A DNA stretch of 64,000 nt from Ganoderma boninense (lineage: Eukaryota > Basidiomycota > Agaricomycetes > Polyporales > Polyporaceae). The stretch lies in contig CM035307.1 in assembly GCA_002900995.3 (NCBI GenBank), positions 4,367,105 through 4,431,104 on the forward strand, in the 5' to 3' direction. This document shows positions 45,401 through 57,805 of this stretch, in pieces (position 1 is the first letter of the stretch; each line of letters opens with the position of its first letter). Under the pieces are notes generated by a model that was given only the letters and a program-made list of their open reading frames with translations, was not told the origin of the DNA and made no database searches. The position numbers were made by a program, and so were the translations under genes.

Positions 45401-46804
45401 GGACACGATGCTGTATACATACATACATGCCTGCTCGGAACGAGCATTCTCATTCGCATGGCAGTATGCAGTAGATCCATCTACATCCACGTAAGGAAGA
45501 TCTAGAGACAACGGATTCCCATGGGAGCGAGTGCCTTTCGGGTTTGAGTAATACTTCTGGATTCCATCCGGTTCTGCTTGGGTAATCATTAATATTGGGC
45601 AGCAAGTACGAGCGAATGATGATCATCCGAAGTCTGGCTCCGAACTCAGGCTGCGGTCTGTCAAACGCGAAGTCTAATCCTCTCCTCTCCTCGTCCGACG
45701 TACGCTGGAGTGGCAGCGGGCCCCGACGGCGGGCAAGTCCCTCTGTGAAGCGCACGCACGCATCCTGAGAACTGCGTTGAATAGCTACATGATGAGCCTG
45801 AGGAAGCGGCTAACTATCGTCCGCCCTTGATAGCAGCATGCGACGCATGCAGCGGAGGATAAGTGTAACAGAGGCATAGGACAGTTCGCATCACGGGCTC
45901 GGGATGAGCTCATGCAGAAGCCTTCTGTGCCTGCCCGCGGGTGCCCCGATGGGAGAGCCGAGTCCGAATGCGCCATCGCGAATGAATGGTGCGCATTGAA
46001 TATTGAAGCCGTCGCCTGTAGATAGATGGTGGATAAAGGTGGCCGATCATGGGAAGGGCGCGAGAGATCGACGAGGGGCAACCATTGCAAATGAATACAC
46101 GCACGGGAGGAAGTAATGATGCGTGGTGTAGTACCACCCCGAGGGATGCAATAGGAGTAGTGGCGATCCCGTAATCCCGAGAGCCCAGGCCCAGGACTGT
46201 TGCGACTCGCTCTGGGCGAGTTGCAGCCAGGGCGCAGCCGCACATCGGGAGAAGAGATGCGATTGCGCTTCGGAGGGGCAGTCGAAGGGGGCAGGCACCA
46301 CTGGCAGCACTGGGCTGCAGAAGGTGAACCACGCACGCGCGGATGGCGCGATGCTCACTCCACGCCAAGGAAGGCGTGTGAGTCTGGGCCTTCATGCATG
46401 CCCGACGATGAAGCACTCAGCACTCAGCTAGCGAGAGAAGACGCGGGCGAGGATCCCCCAGCACGTGGCCTGCGTATGACGATGACGATCAGCGACAATC
46501 CATCCTCGCCACGCACGCGTACGCTTACTGAGCACACGCCGTTCCAGTCCTAGGCCTCTCACTCACCTCCGCTCATGCTGGGCGCACGGACATGACGCAC
46601 GAGGCGTGGGGCGTGAGGCCGCAAGCTCCAAGTAACTATCCGCCCATCTGACACGGTGGCACTGGACCACTAGCACGCCTCGCTGGCCGCGCACCCGCGC
46701 CCGTGCGCGGCGTTCCCACCAACCATGTCCTCCAACGCAAACGGACCCCGCGTACGTCCCATCCTCAGCGCAAAGAAGGGTATGTAGGGAGGCAGTTGCA
46801 CCCT

Positions 46805-46833
46805 CGGAGTCGGAGTCGGAGTCGGAGTCGGAG
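46805..46833. repeat. (GGAGTC)n hexamer repeat
   Basis: Nearly five perfect units, CGGAGTCGGAGTC and on. Confidence 0.85.
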
Positions 46834-47698
46834 GAGAGATAGTGATCGACCCTTCCTCCATCCGCTCCTTCGCGCCAGGTACACCGTACCTGTAGCCAGC
46901 GTGAGCATGCGGACGCGGATACACGCGAGAGAGAGTTTCCACCCCTCACCCCACCTCACATCACCTCTACACCTTCGCTCCCGGCTTGACTTCGGCGGGG
47001 GCCCTATGTCGTAGATCTTCCCGGCACGCTCCCTCCCGCGAGCACCATCTCCCCCCTCCCTTCCCTCTCCCGGCGCCGGCGCCCTCCGATCGGGCTGCCC
47101 GTGGGACCTGGGCCTCCGATTCCTCGCGCGTGCAGAACATGTGCGCACCAACCGCTCCCACCGCGCACAGGTGGCGAAGCCGTGCGCCAGGACAATATCA
47201 TTATGTGGGCGCACAGGAGGGTGGGGCGTCGACGTCCACGTTCCCCTCGCGAGGCCGCATGACCATGGCCAGCGCGGGCGCGGGCGCGATCCTCCGCCCC
47301 TGTAGGCTGTCACGTCGCTGGCAGTGACATGGCATGCTGGAAGCGCGCCCAGTGGCAGCCTAGACGTCTAAGTCTCGCATGCGGCCTGCTGGTCGCGTGG
47401 AGGAGGAGGCCTAGGGAAGGGGCCGGATTCGGGTGCTGCGGTAGGTGCCCGTGACCGTGTCCTTGCCAGCCTTGCTCTTGTAGTATTTCTGTAAATCGGC
47501 CACCCTGCGATCCCGGACGGGACGGGATCGCGTGACGTGGGGGGGGGCAAACGAACGCGGCCGGGCCCGGGTGGTCTGCGGGGCGGGGCGCCGGCGTCGG
47601 CATCGTTGAGTTTCCAGTGTGTGTCCCGCCGCCGGAGGCAGTGGGAGGCCGAGGAGACGGGCGCGGCTCGGGTCGCGACGATGGCGAGGCAGACAATA

Positions 47699-47752
47699 GC
47701 GTGTGGATGTGGATGCGGATGTGGATATGGATGCGGACGCGGACGCAGATGT
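47699..47752. repeat. (GGATGY)n hexamer repeat
   Basis: Nine imperfect units of GGATGT, GGATGC, GGATAT and GGACGC; the reverse complement of the ATCCRY family. Confidence 0.8.
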
Positions 47753-50110
47753 GAATGAAACCTAGGACGGCTTTTCTCGTAAGAAGCAGGGTCCAGGACC
47801 ACACCCCGCATGGGGCGCCGCGCGCGTGTGGGTGGCCTACAGCGACATGCGGGACGACTCGGCGCAGACACGGGTCGCCGTGAGCGCGACCGCTGGTGTG
47901 TCGCAACATGGGCGGAACAGCTGCGTGGCAATAGAGAGGGGAGGCGCGTCATGCGGATCAGGCCACCGTGCGGGGTGAGGCGGCCAGGAAGTGGACTTCG
48001 GAAATGGTCGCGGGACCTGGACAAGGTGGGTCCGATATGGGATTGAGTGAGTGAGAAGGCCGACAACTGGATGGTGGAGGAAGGGGGCGCGAAAGGACCC
48101 TCGGGGGGTCCATCGGCCGAGTCTCCGATTGCGCTGAGACTTGCATAGGGATGGGATCGCGACAAGGTGTATCTGTATGTGTATCTTGGCGGAGGTCGAT
48201 CCCTCGGATGCGTGGTCCGTGACAAAGCTGAGCCGAGCCGTGGCGTCCTGCCGCGTAAGTCGCAGTCGACGTTCGCATCCTAGAAATGCACGGTCTCGTC
48301 TAGAACATGCGTCGATGTTTAGGCAAGGCGCTAGATGACTGAGATGAAATATACACATACCAAACCCAAACGCTGGTCCCTCTTGGACCCGTCCTCGGCA
48401 AAGGAGATGTGAATCAGCGTGGCGTACGCGATTATGTGGTGTAAGTAGAAGGGCGGAAAACATGAGCGACTGCTCCGCACGGCGCCGTCGAAGAGTTGCT
48501 GACGTAGTGATGCCGGCAGCCTTCATGCTGCAGAGGGCAAAAAACTTCGAAGCATAAACATTTGCCGTGTGTTCCCGGGACTGGGATAACAACTTCCTCG
48601 AGGAACGCATATCCTGGTCTTGTCGAGCAAAGCGCTAAAACATAAATACGACGTGGCACCTATGCCGGGTTACATAAGAATCGCAGGAGTAAGATACTCA
48701 ATAGGCGTACCCATACTGACATTCAAGAGTCCTTGCGGTGGGACTTGCCTAGGGTATCATCATGCCTGTTTATCATGATAAAAAGATTAACCTCGCTGTG
48801 GAGGTGACGACAAATCATCATTTAGAGAATCCAGATCAAGTTTCAAATACCACGTACCGTGACGCTCAGCCGAAGATCCATTAAACGCGTCATCCCACAC
48901 GAAGTGCGAATGTAGCGGCTTCGGCAGGGCAATATGACCCTCTCGGGGACCCGGGGTTGTTTGAACTTCCTTGCGATCCGGCCGAGAACCCGAACAGGCC
49001 GAAAGTCGCTGAGTTCCTGGACAGTAGCAGCTAGACAATGCGTCACTGGTACATTAGCGGCAGTAATCGAGAAACAGCTGCTTTCCAGGTTGATGGTAGT
49101 CACCGTTGAAGCCAACTCGCCCAGCCGCAGTCCCGGTTAGCCAGGCGCTCACACAGCGCAATCTTCCGGGAATTACCGACCTCTGTTCCCACGTGTTACT
49201 GACCTCCAGTCGGAAGTGGCTACTGCCGGTATCTCCTTCATCCGTTCCGAATCGTTCATGTTTCGTTTTGACACTGACGTCTAACATACAGTTCACGGCT
49301 TGTTTTCACGAAGCACTGTTCATTCTCTATTCGCAGCTGATAGTTTGTCAAGATCAATGATTCAGGGAAGTTCGCCAGCAGCGGCGCCACTGCAAACAGT
49401 GCTTCGCTGGCTAATGGAACTCTCTAACCACGGCTGGAATCTTGCAGTCTTCCAGGACAGTCGACCATTTTTTAAGCCTCAGGCAAGTGTGACACAGAAA
49501 ATGCCACGTTCATTTGCGCTGACATGCACAAGTGTCCGACTCACCGAGCCTGAGCACCGCCAGCAACTCCGACGCTCCTCCGGCATCGCCAAGCACCCCG
49601 ACGTCTTCCACGTCCTGTACCCAGGTTCCCTCTGGGATCTATCTCTGCTTATCACGCATCGCATTAGCACGAACGAGAACGAGAACGAGCACAAAGCCCC
49701 AGCCATGCGGCGTCGCGGCCAACTTTCCCCGCAGTGGAACAAAACAAAACAAAGGAGCGATGCCCTCGATCACATCTCGATCAATCCCGCGGCGATCGAA
49801 CCTCCGACCGCTGTGCTGTTGGCGTCGTCAGCGGCGCACCTCTGTGGCACCACAAACTCACACAGCTCCCCCGCCCCTCGTCCAACTCCCCCTATCACGT
49901 CCAGTAGGTGGTTACGGCCAGTCCTCCGACTCAGATGCCTGCCCGTGTCGCAGCCGGGGCCTGGGTGTGTCTAGGTATCTCATGCCGGTCCCCCTCGCAT
50001 ATCCGATATGATGCCAACTATACTACTAACATTATTGCTAGCGCCCCCGGCCTGTTTGAGCCGTTTCACGAGCCTGAGTTATACCGGGGCCGTAACGTCT
50101 CCCCGCTGCT

Positions 50111-50140
50111 AGAACGAGAACGAGAACGAGAACTAGAACG
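50111..50140. repeat. (GAACGA)n hexamer repeat
   Basis: Five units with one variant (GAACTA). A second short run of the same unit is at 49673-49690. Confidence 0.85.
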
Positions 50141-50475
50141 CGATGTCGGTGCCCGCCCCTTCGCAATGATACTTACTCGACGGCGGCCGCCTCGCGCTCG
50201 TCGATCGCAAATAAGAAACCTGCGATCCTTCCTAAGTTCCTATCCGGGGTCCCGCCGCGCGCGCCTCGCCCACGACGCAGGAATCAAACTGGCGAGTACA
50301 ACAACGCACACCAAAACCGTGACGGGGTCGCTCCGCAAAAACGAAGAAAACACGAATTCCAGTTCTCGCCCTGCCCCTAGACCCCAAAACCCAAATCCGA
50401 ATCCGAATCCGCTCCTCTACCAGCGCACGTTCCCACAGCGCATTCAGGGCGGCGCGCTGCCCGCCTGGGAGCGGC

Positions 50476-50520
50476 ATTGGTAGGGGGAGCTGGGAGCTGG
50501 GAACTGGGAGCTGGGAACTG
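50476..50520. repeat. GAGCTGG/GAACTGG heptamer repeat
   Basis: Alternating heptamers GGAGCTG, GGAGCTG, GGAACTG, GGAGCTG, GGAACTG. Confidence 0.8.
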
Positions 50521-51986
50521 TGCCTCCGCCGATCCTTGTCTCCAGGGCTCATATTAATTCGGAATACTTAACAAAGCAGTCTCACAGCGTCCGGAGTCAG
50601 GTGAGCGTAGCAGCAAACTAAGTACGTATACACCCTGCTGACGTACGCTCCATCCTTCCCGGCTGTCGCGCGCACGTACGAAAACCGAGTACCGTAAGCA
50701 TCGTAATGGTCATGCCTGATACCTGATGCCTGAGGATCCCCGGGCGCCACCTCCTGCACGGGCTCTCCGAGTGAGACCGGCCCGTCCTAGTACCCCACTG
50801 GTACTCACTTACCGCGGCCGGATCCTGACTGCTGAGTCTGATTTGGGGTGCGTACAGAGCGCGGCGCCGACTGAATCTGGTTCTGCGTTGCCAGTGTCTA
50901 AATTGTCGGGAGAACGTGCAGCCTAAACACGACTCAGTGAAGAGTCGGACGCGGTCTCCATGCTGGGATGCCTCGAAGCACCCGAGATGATACAGTAGAT
51001 GCCAGTAGATCAGCGGGTGAACCGGGGCCCCGGGGGCGTCGCTCCATTCTCCATTCCGTTCGACCGTGCTCCTCCATCTCCGAGTCCGTTCTTCCCGCCA
51101 TCCATTTGCGCCTGGATCGATGTGAACGCGAAAATCGTCGCCGCCGCTCAGAGGGAGGAGGGGGAGATCCATGCAGCACGCACGCTCACCGTGACGATCC
51201 GCGGTGCGATACGGTGATATTGATAGGATAACATTTCGAGTGTGCATTGAAGTTGGTCTGGGAAGCGGACGAGAAACAGGACAAATGCAAGTGGTATGAG
51301 TTGATTCGAGGGGACTCGGAGGCGAGAGCATGCATGTGGTGTGGTACGGAGTGGACACGGACTTGGTGCTGGAACGCGATTTGACAACAGACAACAGATG
51401 GCGGCGAGAGGGGACAGAGAACAAACAAAGGACGCAAAACAGAACGTCGGGAAAATGTGTTGACAGAGAACAGAGACAGAGCGGAGGGAGGGACAGCGAC
51501 AGCGACGAGCAACTATAACAGACAGATAACAGGACAGACAGACGACAAACAAGCATGTGCTAAGACATAACGGGGACAACACAACAGGCGCATAGCATGA
51601 TGAGACGAGACGAGGTGAGAGGTTGTGTAACGACGAGGGAGGCGAACAGCGAACATAGTGAGACAGAGACAACGACGACGCCACGGCTTAGTATGTGCAG
51701 TCCGTGATTTCTGGCTAATGGTATGTGGTATGTAGGTATGTAGGTATGTATGTAGGCAAGGCGTACTCTAATAATTGCGTGGGCGGCGGCGCGGGTGCGG
51801 GCGAGCATTAACCGTAAAACGTAAAACATTAAACCGAACCGACCCAACCCCGAATCTAATGTCGAAGTCGAAAAAAATCGTCCAGAGTCTCAGGATCCGA
51901 GCAGTCCATGCACAGCGAACATCGTCAAATCGACACCGAGACCGTCCGGACAGCGCGCGCGCGTGCAGACGTTCACGTTCAAACGC

Positions 51987-54445
51987 TCAGCCGTCCTCCG
52001 AGTCGTCCTCGAGCACCGTCCACCCCGGGTGCCCGTGCCCGTGCCCGTGCCCGTGCGAGTGGTCCTGGAGCGGGAACGCAGGGCGCAGGCGCGCCCCCGC
52101 GCCGCGCCCCGCCGTGCACGCGCACCCCGCCACCTCGCACTTCACATTCAGGCCTGTGCCCATCCCCATCCACGTCCCTGTCCCTGTTCCTTCGCCCTCC
52201 ACGGCGGACAAGGACGCAGACGAGAGGCGGTGCGCGCGCGGGCGCGGGGCGAGGGGTACGGGTACGGGCGGGCCCTGCGCGACTCGGGGGACGACTCCGC
52301 GCGGGGACGCCGCCGCTCGCGCTCCGGTGCAGACCCGGACGAGGCGCGGAGGTAGGACTCGGGCGCGGAGGGGGGGAGCGCCGGCTCGAGCTCGTCCTCC
52401 CTTTCGTCGTCGTCCTCCACTTCCTCGTCGTCGTACTCGTACTCGTAGTCGTCCGCGGACCACCCGTGCTCCCGCTCCCGCTCCTCTCCCTCCTTCTCGT
52501 GCTCGTGCTCGTTCTCGGTATGCATGGGGTAGTACCCGTGCGAGGGCGCGCGGAAGGTCGTGGCGGGGAGCGAGCGCGGCGTGGGCGGGAAGGGGGACGT
52601 GACGGCGGAGACGGGCGAGGGGAGCGGGGACGGCGAGGGAGAGGGCACGGTCGGCGAGAGCGACGGCGAGTACGAGCCCGAGCGCGAGGGGGAGCGCGAG
52701 CCCGACCCATACCCCGATGTCGAGCCTGAGCGGGTGCTCCCACTGCCGCTCCCGTGCGGGTGCGGGTGGAGCAGGCTGGCGTTTGCGCTTGAGTGTGTGC
52801 GTGTGCGTGTGCGTGTGCGTGTGCGGGGCGGGGGCGGAAAGGGCGGAGGGGGGCGAGGCGTGCATGCTCGGGGGGACGGCGTACATGGGGCCCATGGCCG
52901 TGGACATGGACAGGCGCGGGGAGAGCTGGGACGCGGGGACCGGCATTGGCATGCCTGCAGCGGCAGCGGCACTGGTCGAGGGCGGGGGAGGCTGTACCAT
53001 GCGCGCGACGGCGTCGCGGCGGCGCGCGGTGAGGTGGTTGCGGTAGTGTCTGCGCATGTTGGAGTTCACGTTGAACTTGCGGTTGCAGCCCGGGAACGCG
53101 CACGTGAACGCTACATAAGTAAAGACAGGTGTCAGCGTAAGCGTACGTCGCCGCGCCCGTACGTCAGAGTTCCGAGTGCGCCACGGCACAGGAAGAACGC
53201 CGGAGAAATAAGAACAAGGGACGGGGGGAAAAGGGGGGGAGGGGGGAGCGGAGAGAAGGAGGGATCTGCACGTACGTTTCGCGCCGGTGTGTGTGTTGAC
53301 ATGGATCGCGAGGCTGCTCGGGCGGTTGAAGCGCTTGTTGCAGTGCGGGCAGCAGTGTCTGCGCTCGCTATCGTCCCCACCCGCGCTCGCACCCGCACCC
53401 GCACTGGCATTGTTCGCCGTGCCCGGCTTGCCCACGCCCATGCCCACGCCGTGCAAGAGCGGGTGCGCGTGTGCGGCGGCGGGGATGACGTCAGACGCGT
53501 GTGGGTACCGCGACTTGGCGCGCGCCGCAGGAACCCCGACGCCAGAAGGGATTTGCGTGTGATACGCGGGGGGAAGTCGTCCCGCGTGCGGGTGCGGATC
53601 GTGGAAGGCCCCCCGGCTACTGGTGCTGGTGCTTGTGCTTGTGCTACGCGCCTCCGGAGATGCAGCTGCCGCTTGAGCTTGAGCCTGAGTCTGCGCCTGC
53701 AGGTGCGGATGGGAGTATGCCGGGTTCGCGGCACGCGCAAGGCCGGACGGCAACGGCCACGACCACTGTGCGCTCGCGACGGCGGACACGACCTCGTCCG
53801 CGGGGCTGCGGAGCGGACTCGAGCTTGCCGCGCTCGGGTTCCTGCCTGGGGGGCCGCTGGGCAGGGGCGGATGGGAAGGCCCGGCGGTCGCGGGCGCGGC
53901 GGGCCAGCTGGGGTGGTGCAGTGACGCATGGGGGTGTGGCGGTGAGATTTGCGCGGAAGAAGAAGAAGAAGGGCGATTACAGCACCCCGAGGTGCACGGG
54001 ATCTCGGACGGGCTGGGTGCCGCGGGCGGTGGCGTGTGTGCGCGCACCTGGAGGGGGTGAGATCTGCCGGGGAGGACGGGGGATTGTCGCGGGAATGCTG
54101 GTGGGGGTCGAGCGGAGGGTTTGGGCGAGGCTGGGCGCGGACGGGGACGGAGGGTGAGCGCGCGATCGACGGTGGAAGTGAAAGGAGGTGGCGACGGTGA
54201 CGGGGGAAGCTCACATGTGTGGACAAGGACAGCGGCTGGAATGAGGACGACGGTGGGTGGTGGTGCGGTAATGAACCGCGGAAAAGATCCTCTGTGAAAG
54301 GCGTGAACATGAATGAACACGTGCGGTGGAGAAGACGAGTCGCGGACTCACCTGGGAAGAGCTCGTTTAGGCTCGGAAGACCCTTCTCGTCAGACGCCGC
54401 GGAGGACTTGCGGGAGATGGGCGGCGGGGAGCGCTTGGGCGCCAT
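51987..54445 (-). CDS. C2H2 zinc-finger transcription factor B
   Basis: Exons 54445-54352, 54291-54215, 54047-53276 and 53110-51987 total 2067 nt, so 688 residues in one open frame. Exon 1 ends LPSLNELFP; exon 2 starts EDLFRGSLP. Exon 3 is Pro/Ser/Ala-rich and ends with finger one (CPHCNKRFNRPSSLAIHVNTH). Exon 4 opens with finger two (CAFPGCNRKF, NVNSNMRRHYRNH) and ends with a cysteine motif (KCEVAGCACT), a His/Gly repeat and an acidic tail. The finger intron (GTACGT, phase 1) is at the same place as in gene A. From about 52.8 to 52.25 kb another frame is also open and looks more protein-like (Ser/Pro-rich, then acidic DDYEYEYDDEEVEDDD), so two compensating frame changes are possible there. 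It is a nuclear DNA-binding protein by family. Confidence 0.85.
52797..52830. repeat. (GTGTGC)n repeat inside C2H2 gene B
   Basis: Five hexamer units encode a His-Thr run in the annotated frame and an Arg-Thr run in the alternative frame. This is where the better-looking frame appears to change. Confidence 0.8.
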
Positions 54446-54515
54446 GGGAGGGACGCGGGGAGGACGCGGGGGCCGGTGGAGGAGGACAAGCGAGGGGAGA
54501 CGGAGGCAGGGGGCG

Positions 54516-54522
54516 TATATAT
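54516..54522 (-). promoter_or_regulatory. TATA box of second C2H2 gene
   Basis: ATATATA on the minus strand, about 70 bases upstream of the ATG at 54445. C2H2 gene A has a similar box at a similar distance. Confidence 0.55.
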
Positions 54523-55115
54523 GTCGTGCCGGGGGCGGGGAGGGTCGGTGTGCGGAAACGGAAAGGGACGCGAGGGAGGGAGGAGGAGGGTATTATAGGG
54601 AGGGATACCCGGGAGACGCCGCTCGCGCGAGGGACGCCGAGCTGGATATGGGCGGATGGAAATGGAAAACGATTGTCTTGTTGCCGATCTGCCCTTCCCT
54701 GAATTGCCGCATTCCCTCGCGTCTGCCCGTGATCATGCTCTGCGGAGGCACAGCTCCCCATCCCGTTCCCCATTCTCTCCGGAGCAATCGCGGACGCGAC
54801 TGACGCCCCGGCTTCTCCTCCCATCCTCCGCCCCCCTCCGGCCATCGTCCACTCCTCGGCCTCCCCATTCCAACCCGTGCGCCCGCCCAGGCCTCTTCCC
54901 AGCGATCAATTCCGAATTCCCCTCGCTAGTTTTTAGAGTTTGCCTGCATCCCACCTATCATCCACGTCCGATCCTGGTTGCCCCACACGACAACCCTTAC
55001 CTCTTTATTGTAATTTGCCGTCCCAGTGGCGCCGGCCTGGATTCGCCCTCATCCGCGCTCGTCCCGCACAGCGATCTTGCGGACTCGAACGACCGACGGC
55101 CAAGACCACTCGCCA

Positions 55116-55140
55116 CTCGCCATTCGCCACTCGCCAGCCC
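55116..55140. repeat. CGCCACT heptamer repeat
   Basis: CACTCGCCACTCGCCATTCG and one further unit. Confidence 0.7.
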
Positions 55141-57231
55141 ACCCTCGTGCCTGCGCCAGCCTGAGCCAATCCCAGCACCGCGGTGGTCCCGAGACCCTGC
55201 GATGGAAGAGCCGCGGCCTGGGACTCGTCCACATCCGCAGATGCCAGAGAATGCATGGGACGTCTTCGGTGGATTGCTCGTCGTCTCGCCTCCCGAAGAG
55301 ATGCGCGCACCACCCCCTCGTTGCACACTAATACGCCGATACGTCGATGTGCGCTCCACCGCCGACCTCCCACGTCGGGCGGCCGTGGGTGCTCATCGGC
55401 CACAGGGCGAGGTCGTCGGCGACAGTAGAGCAGTATAGCGGCAAGTACGTACTCGCGATCGCGCGCGAGCCTGAGACCGGCCTTCATCGAGTTTGGGTGG
55501 GTGCGATTGGGATTGGGAGGTCCGACCCCGTGGCCTGCACAGTGGCATCATCGACGCTCGCGGCTCGCGCCAGAGGCTCATGATCAAGAACTGATCTGCG
55601 CCTCCCCACAGTGCCGGAACAATAGTGCCGGATACGGCACATGGCCCATCGACCGCCCGACGATCTGGCTCCTGCCGATATCGACCATCGGGCGCCAGCC
55701 ACAATACTTTATTCTCCAACTTGCTCGATTTGCTTCCGCTCCGATCCTTTTCGAGCCTATTCGTCGTCCAGCCCCACCTCCATCAGGGCGGCGGGCCAGG
55801 ATCGTCCACGGATGCGAGAGTGGCCAATGTGGCGAGCCACAGTCAGTACTGTGTGGCAAGCAGGTGATATGGACCCCCCGTGATGATACTCAGGCTTACC
55901 CCACATCCAGTGCATCGATATCATGCCAGCGCGTCGCCGCCCACCCACTCCGCCCCCGGCCCTCACTGGGTTCTCCCCGGCTGCTAGCGCGGGTTCTGTG
56001 CTTCGCGCGACGCGCATGCGAATTTGACGATTCGCGTTCGCTCGGCGGTCGCGAGCTCGTGGCCCCCGCACACACTCGGATGGAACCCAAAATCGAAGCC
56101 ACCCCCTCGCGCAAAGGCGAAGGCGGAGCACGACGCGGCGCGTGTGCGCCTCTCCGACGATTCTTCCGATCGGAGCAGAGTAGGTGCAGACAGAGGCTCA
56201 GAGCCCCCCCCTCCCATCCTCCCTTCCAGCCCGAGAGGGCATCTGCCGATGACGTTCGACGTGCACGCTCGACTGGCACCTTCCACGGCCCCGATGGGGA
56301 CCGTGGAAACTTGAAAGGCGACGTCAGCCGCGACGTCGACGCCGCAGGGACGCCGTCCGCCTACATCAATACCGCTACTGCATCAGTCCTGCAGTGCGCA
56401 GCAGTACAGTGTGCAGTACGCCCAGAACGGAACGCCATTGCCAGCGTGCGCCGCTGCTCGCGCATGCTGCGTGTGCGTTTTGGAGGGGGCTCCTGGTCAA
56501 GTCGAAGTATGTAGCGAGCTGGGGCGCGCGGCCGATAGTTTCTGGATCCGCACACGGCGCGCCTTCCCAGCGGCGCCGTTTCACCACCACCCAGCCCAGC
56601 AATGCTCTTGTCGCCGCGGTCGTCAGGCGGGGCGCGGCGAGGGGATCGCGGTGGGAGCCCATCAGCCTCTGGGAGCTCCGTGCCGGCCGCGCAGGTGGAG
56701 GTGGTGGAGGTGGTGGCAGGTAGCTTGTGCCACTGCCACCGCCAACGTCACGCCAGAACGCGAACTTACACTGACTGACTACAGTCTACGTCCTGGGCCT
56801 GATCATGCATATGGCGTATGAGTCATGACAGCTGCAGCTGTCCGCCCGGCCACCCCCTCTCCCTACGCGCACGCCTTGCAATTGACCGCACCAGATTCAA
56901 GTTAAAGTTACTTACTGCCATCCCGCCGCCAGGAAAGACGCACAATAGCGCGCGCCCTTTGCTCGCGCATCATCACATCGCGAGACAGCGGCCAGCGACG
57001 GTCCGCGCTGGACCGGAGGGTTATGTACTTACGTGCCTCGCGATCACCATCTAGAGGCGGAGAGGCAGATCTGCACCTGCCGCCCTCCTCCTCATCCGGA
57101 GCCCCCTGGGAGCACGGCGGGGCGCGATCGCGCCCGCGCTGCGAGCGTGGCATCACGGGGCGCGTCCTAGTGCCTGCGAGTATGGTAGTAAGTTAGTGCC
57201 CGCCGACGTCCACCTTCCATGCGGGCGTGCG

Positions 57232-57258
57232 ATGGACGATGGACGATGGACGATGGAA
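57232..57258. repeat. (ATGGACG)n heptamer repeat
   Basis: Nearly four perfect units, GATGGACGATGGACGATGG and on. Confidence 0.85.
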
Positions 57259-57793
57259 TGCAGGCGGCCGACGCGCTGTGCATGCGAGCAGCGAGCAGCG
57301 AGAAGTGCGCATGTGCGCATGCGCATCGGCTGCTGGCTGCAGACACGATGCGGGAGACTGGACTGGGGGAGCGGCAGACTGGGGGACCCGGACTGGGTGC
57401 TACAGCTAGAAGCGCGACGGGCGCACTAGAGCCGCGGACCGCTAGACGCGAGCCCGCGCACGGGAGCTCGGAGAAGCGATTCGAGAACCGTGCGACGGGC
57501 AAGTGGCGAGTGGCGAGGGGGTGCGGGCAGGGTATCGGCATGCGTCATGTCGCTCGCGGGAGGATAGAAGATGCGGGCGGTCGATGAGATATCTTGCGCG
57601 ATGTGGGCTCGAGCGAGGCAACCTTCACCTTCGCTCGCGAGTGATCACCGGTCGCCGAGGGGAAAGGTTCGAGGGGGGGGACGCGCGGGAGCTCCATTCA
57701 GTCGCGCACGCCCATGCGGGGAGGAGGGGCCCGGTGCGAGAGGGCCTCTGCGGCGAGGGCAGATCATGCCGAGACCCAGCCTGTACCATGTAT

Positions 57794-57805
57794 GTAAGTA
57801 CTTAC
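57794..57805. other. Perfect 12-bp palindrome GTAAGTACTTAC
   Basis: It is its own reverse complement and contains both orientations of the TAAGTA hexamer that is enriched across this region. Palindromic sites of this size are typical of dimeric DNA-binding proteins. Confidence 0.7.

Larger units (their letters stand above)
40938..51986. other. Gene-free, GC-rich segment upstream of C2H2 B stop
   Basis: No supportable gene. Many frames overlap on both strands. Hexamer arrays are frequent. A 20-bp direct repeat (GCATCGAGTCG...GGATAC) occurs twice at 44463-44502. Confidence 0.45.

Noticed and set aside
51775..53924. Plus-strand frames of 270-450 codons over C2H2 gene B
   Set aside because: Antisense of a low-complexity GC-rich gene with two clear zinc fingers on the minus strand.
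55501..56514. 337-codon plus-strand frame upstream of C2H2 gene B
   Set aside because: No recognisable domain, mixed composition with short repeats, and frames of similar length on the other strand.
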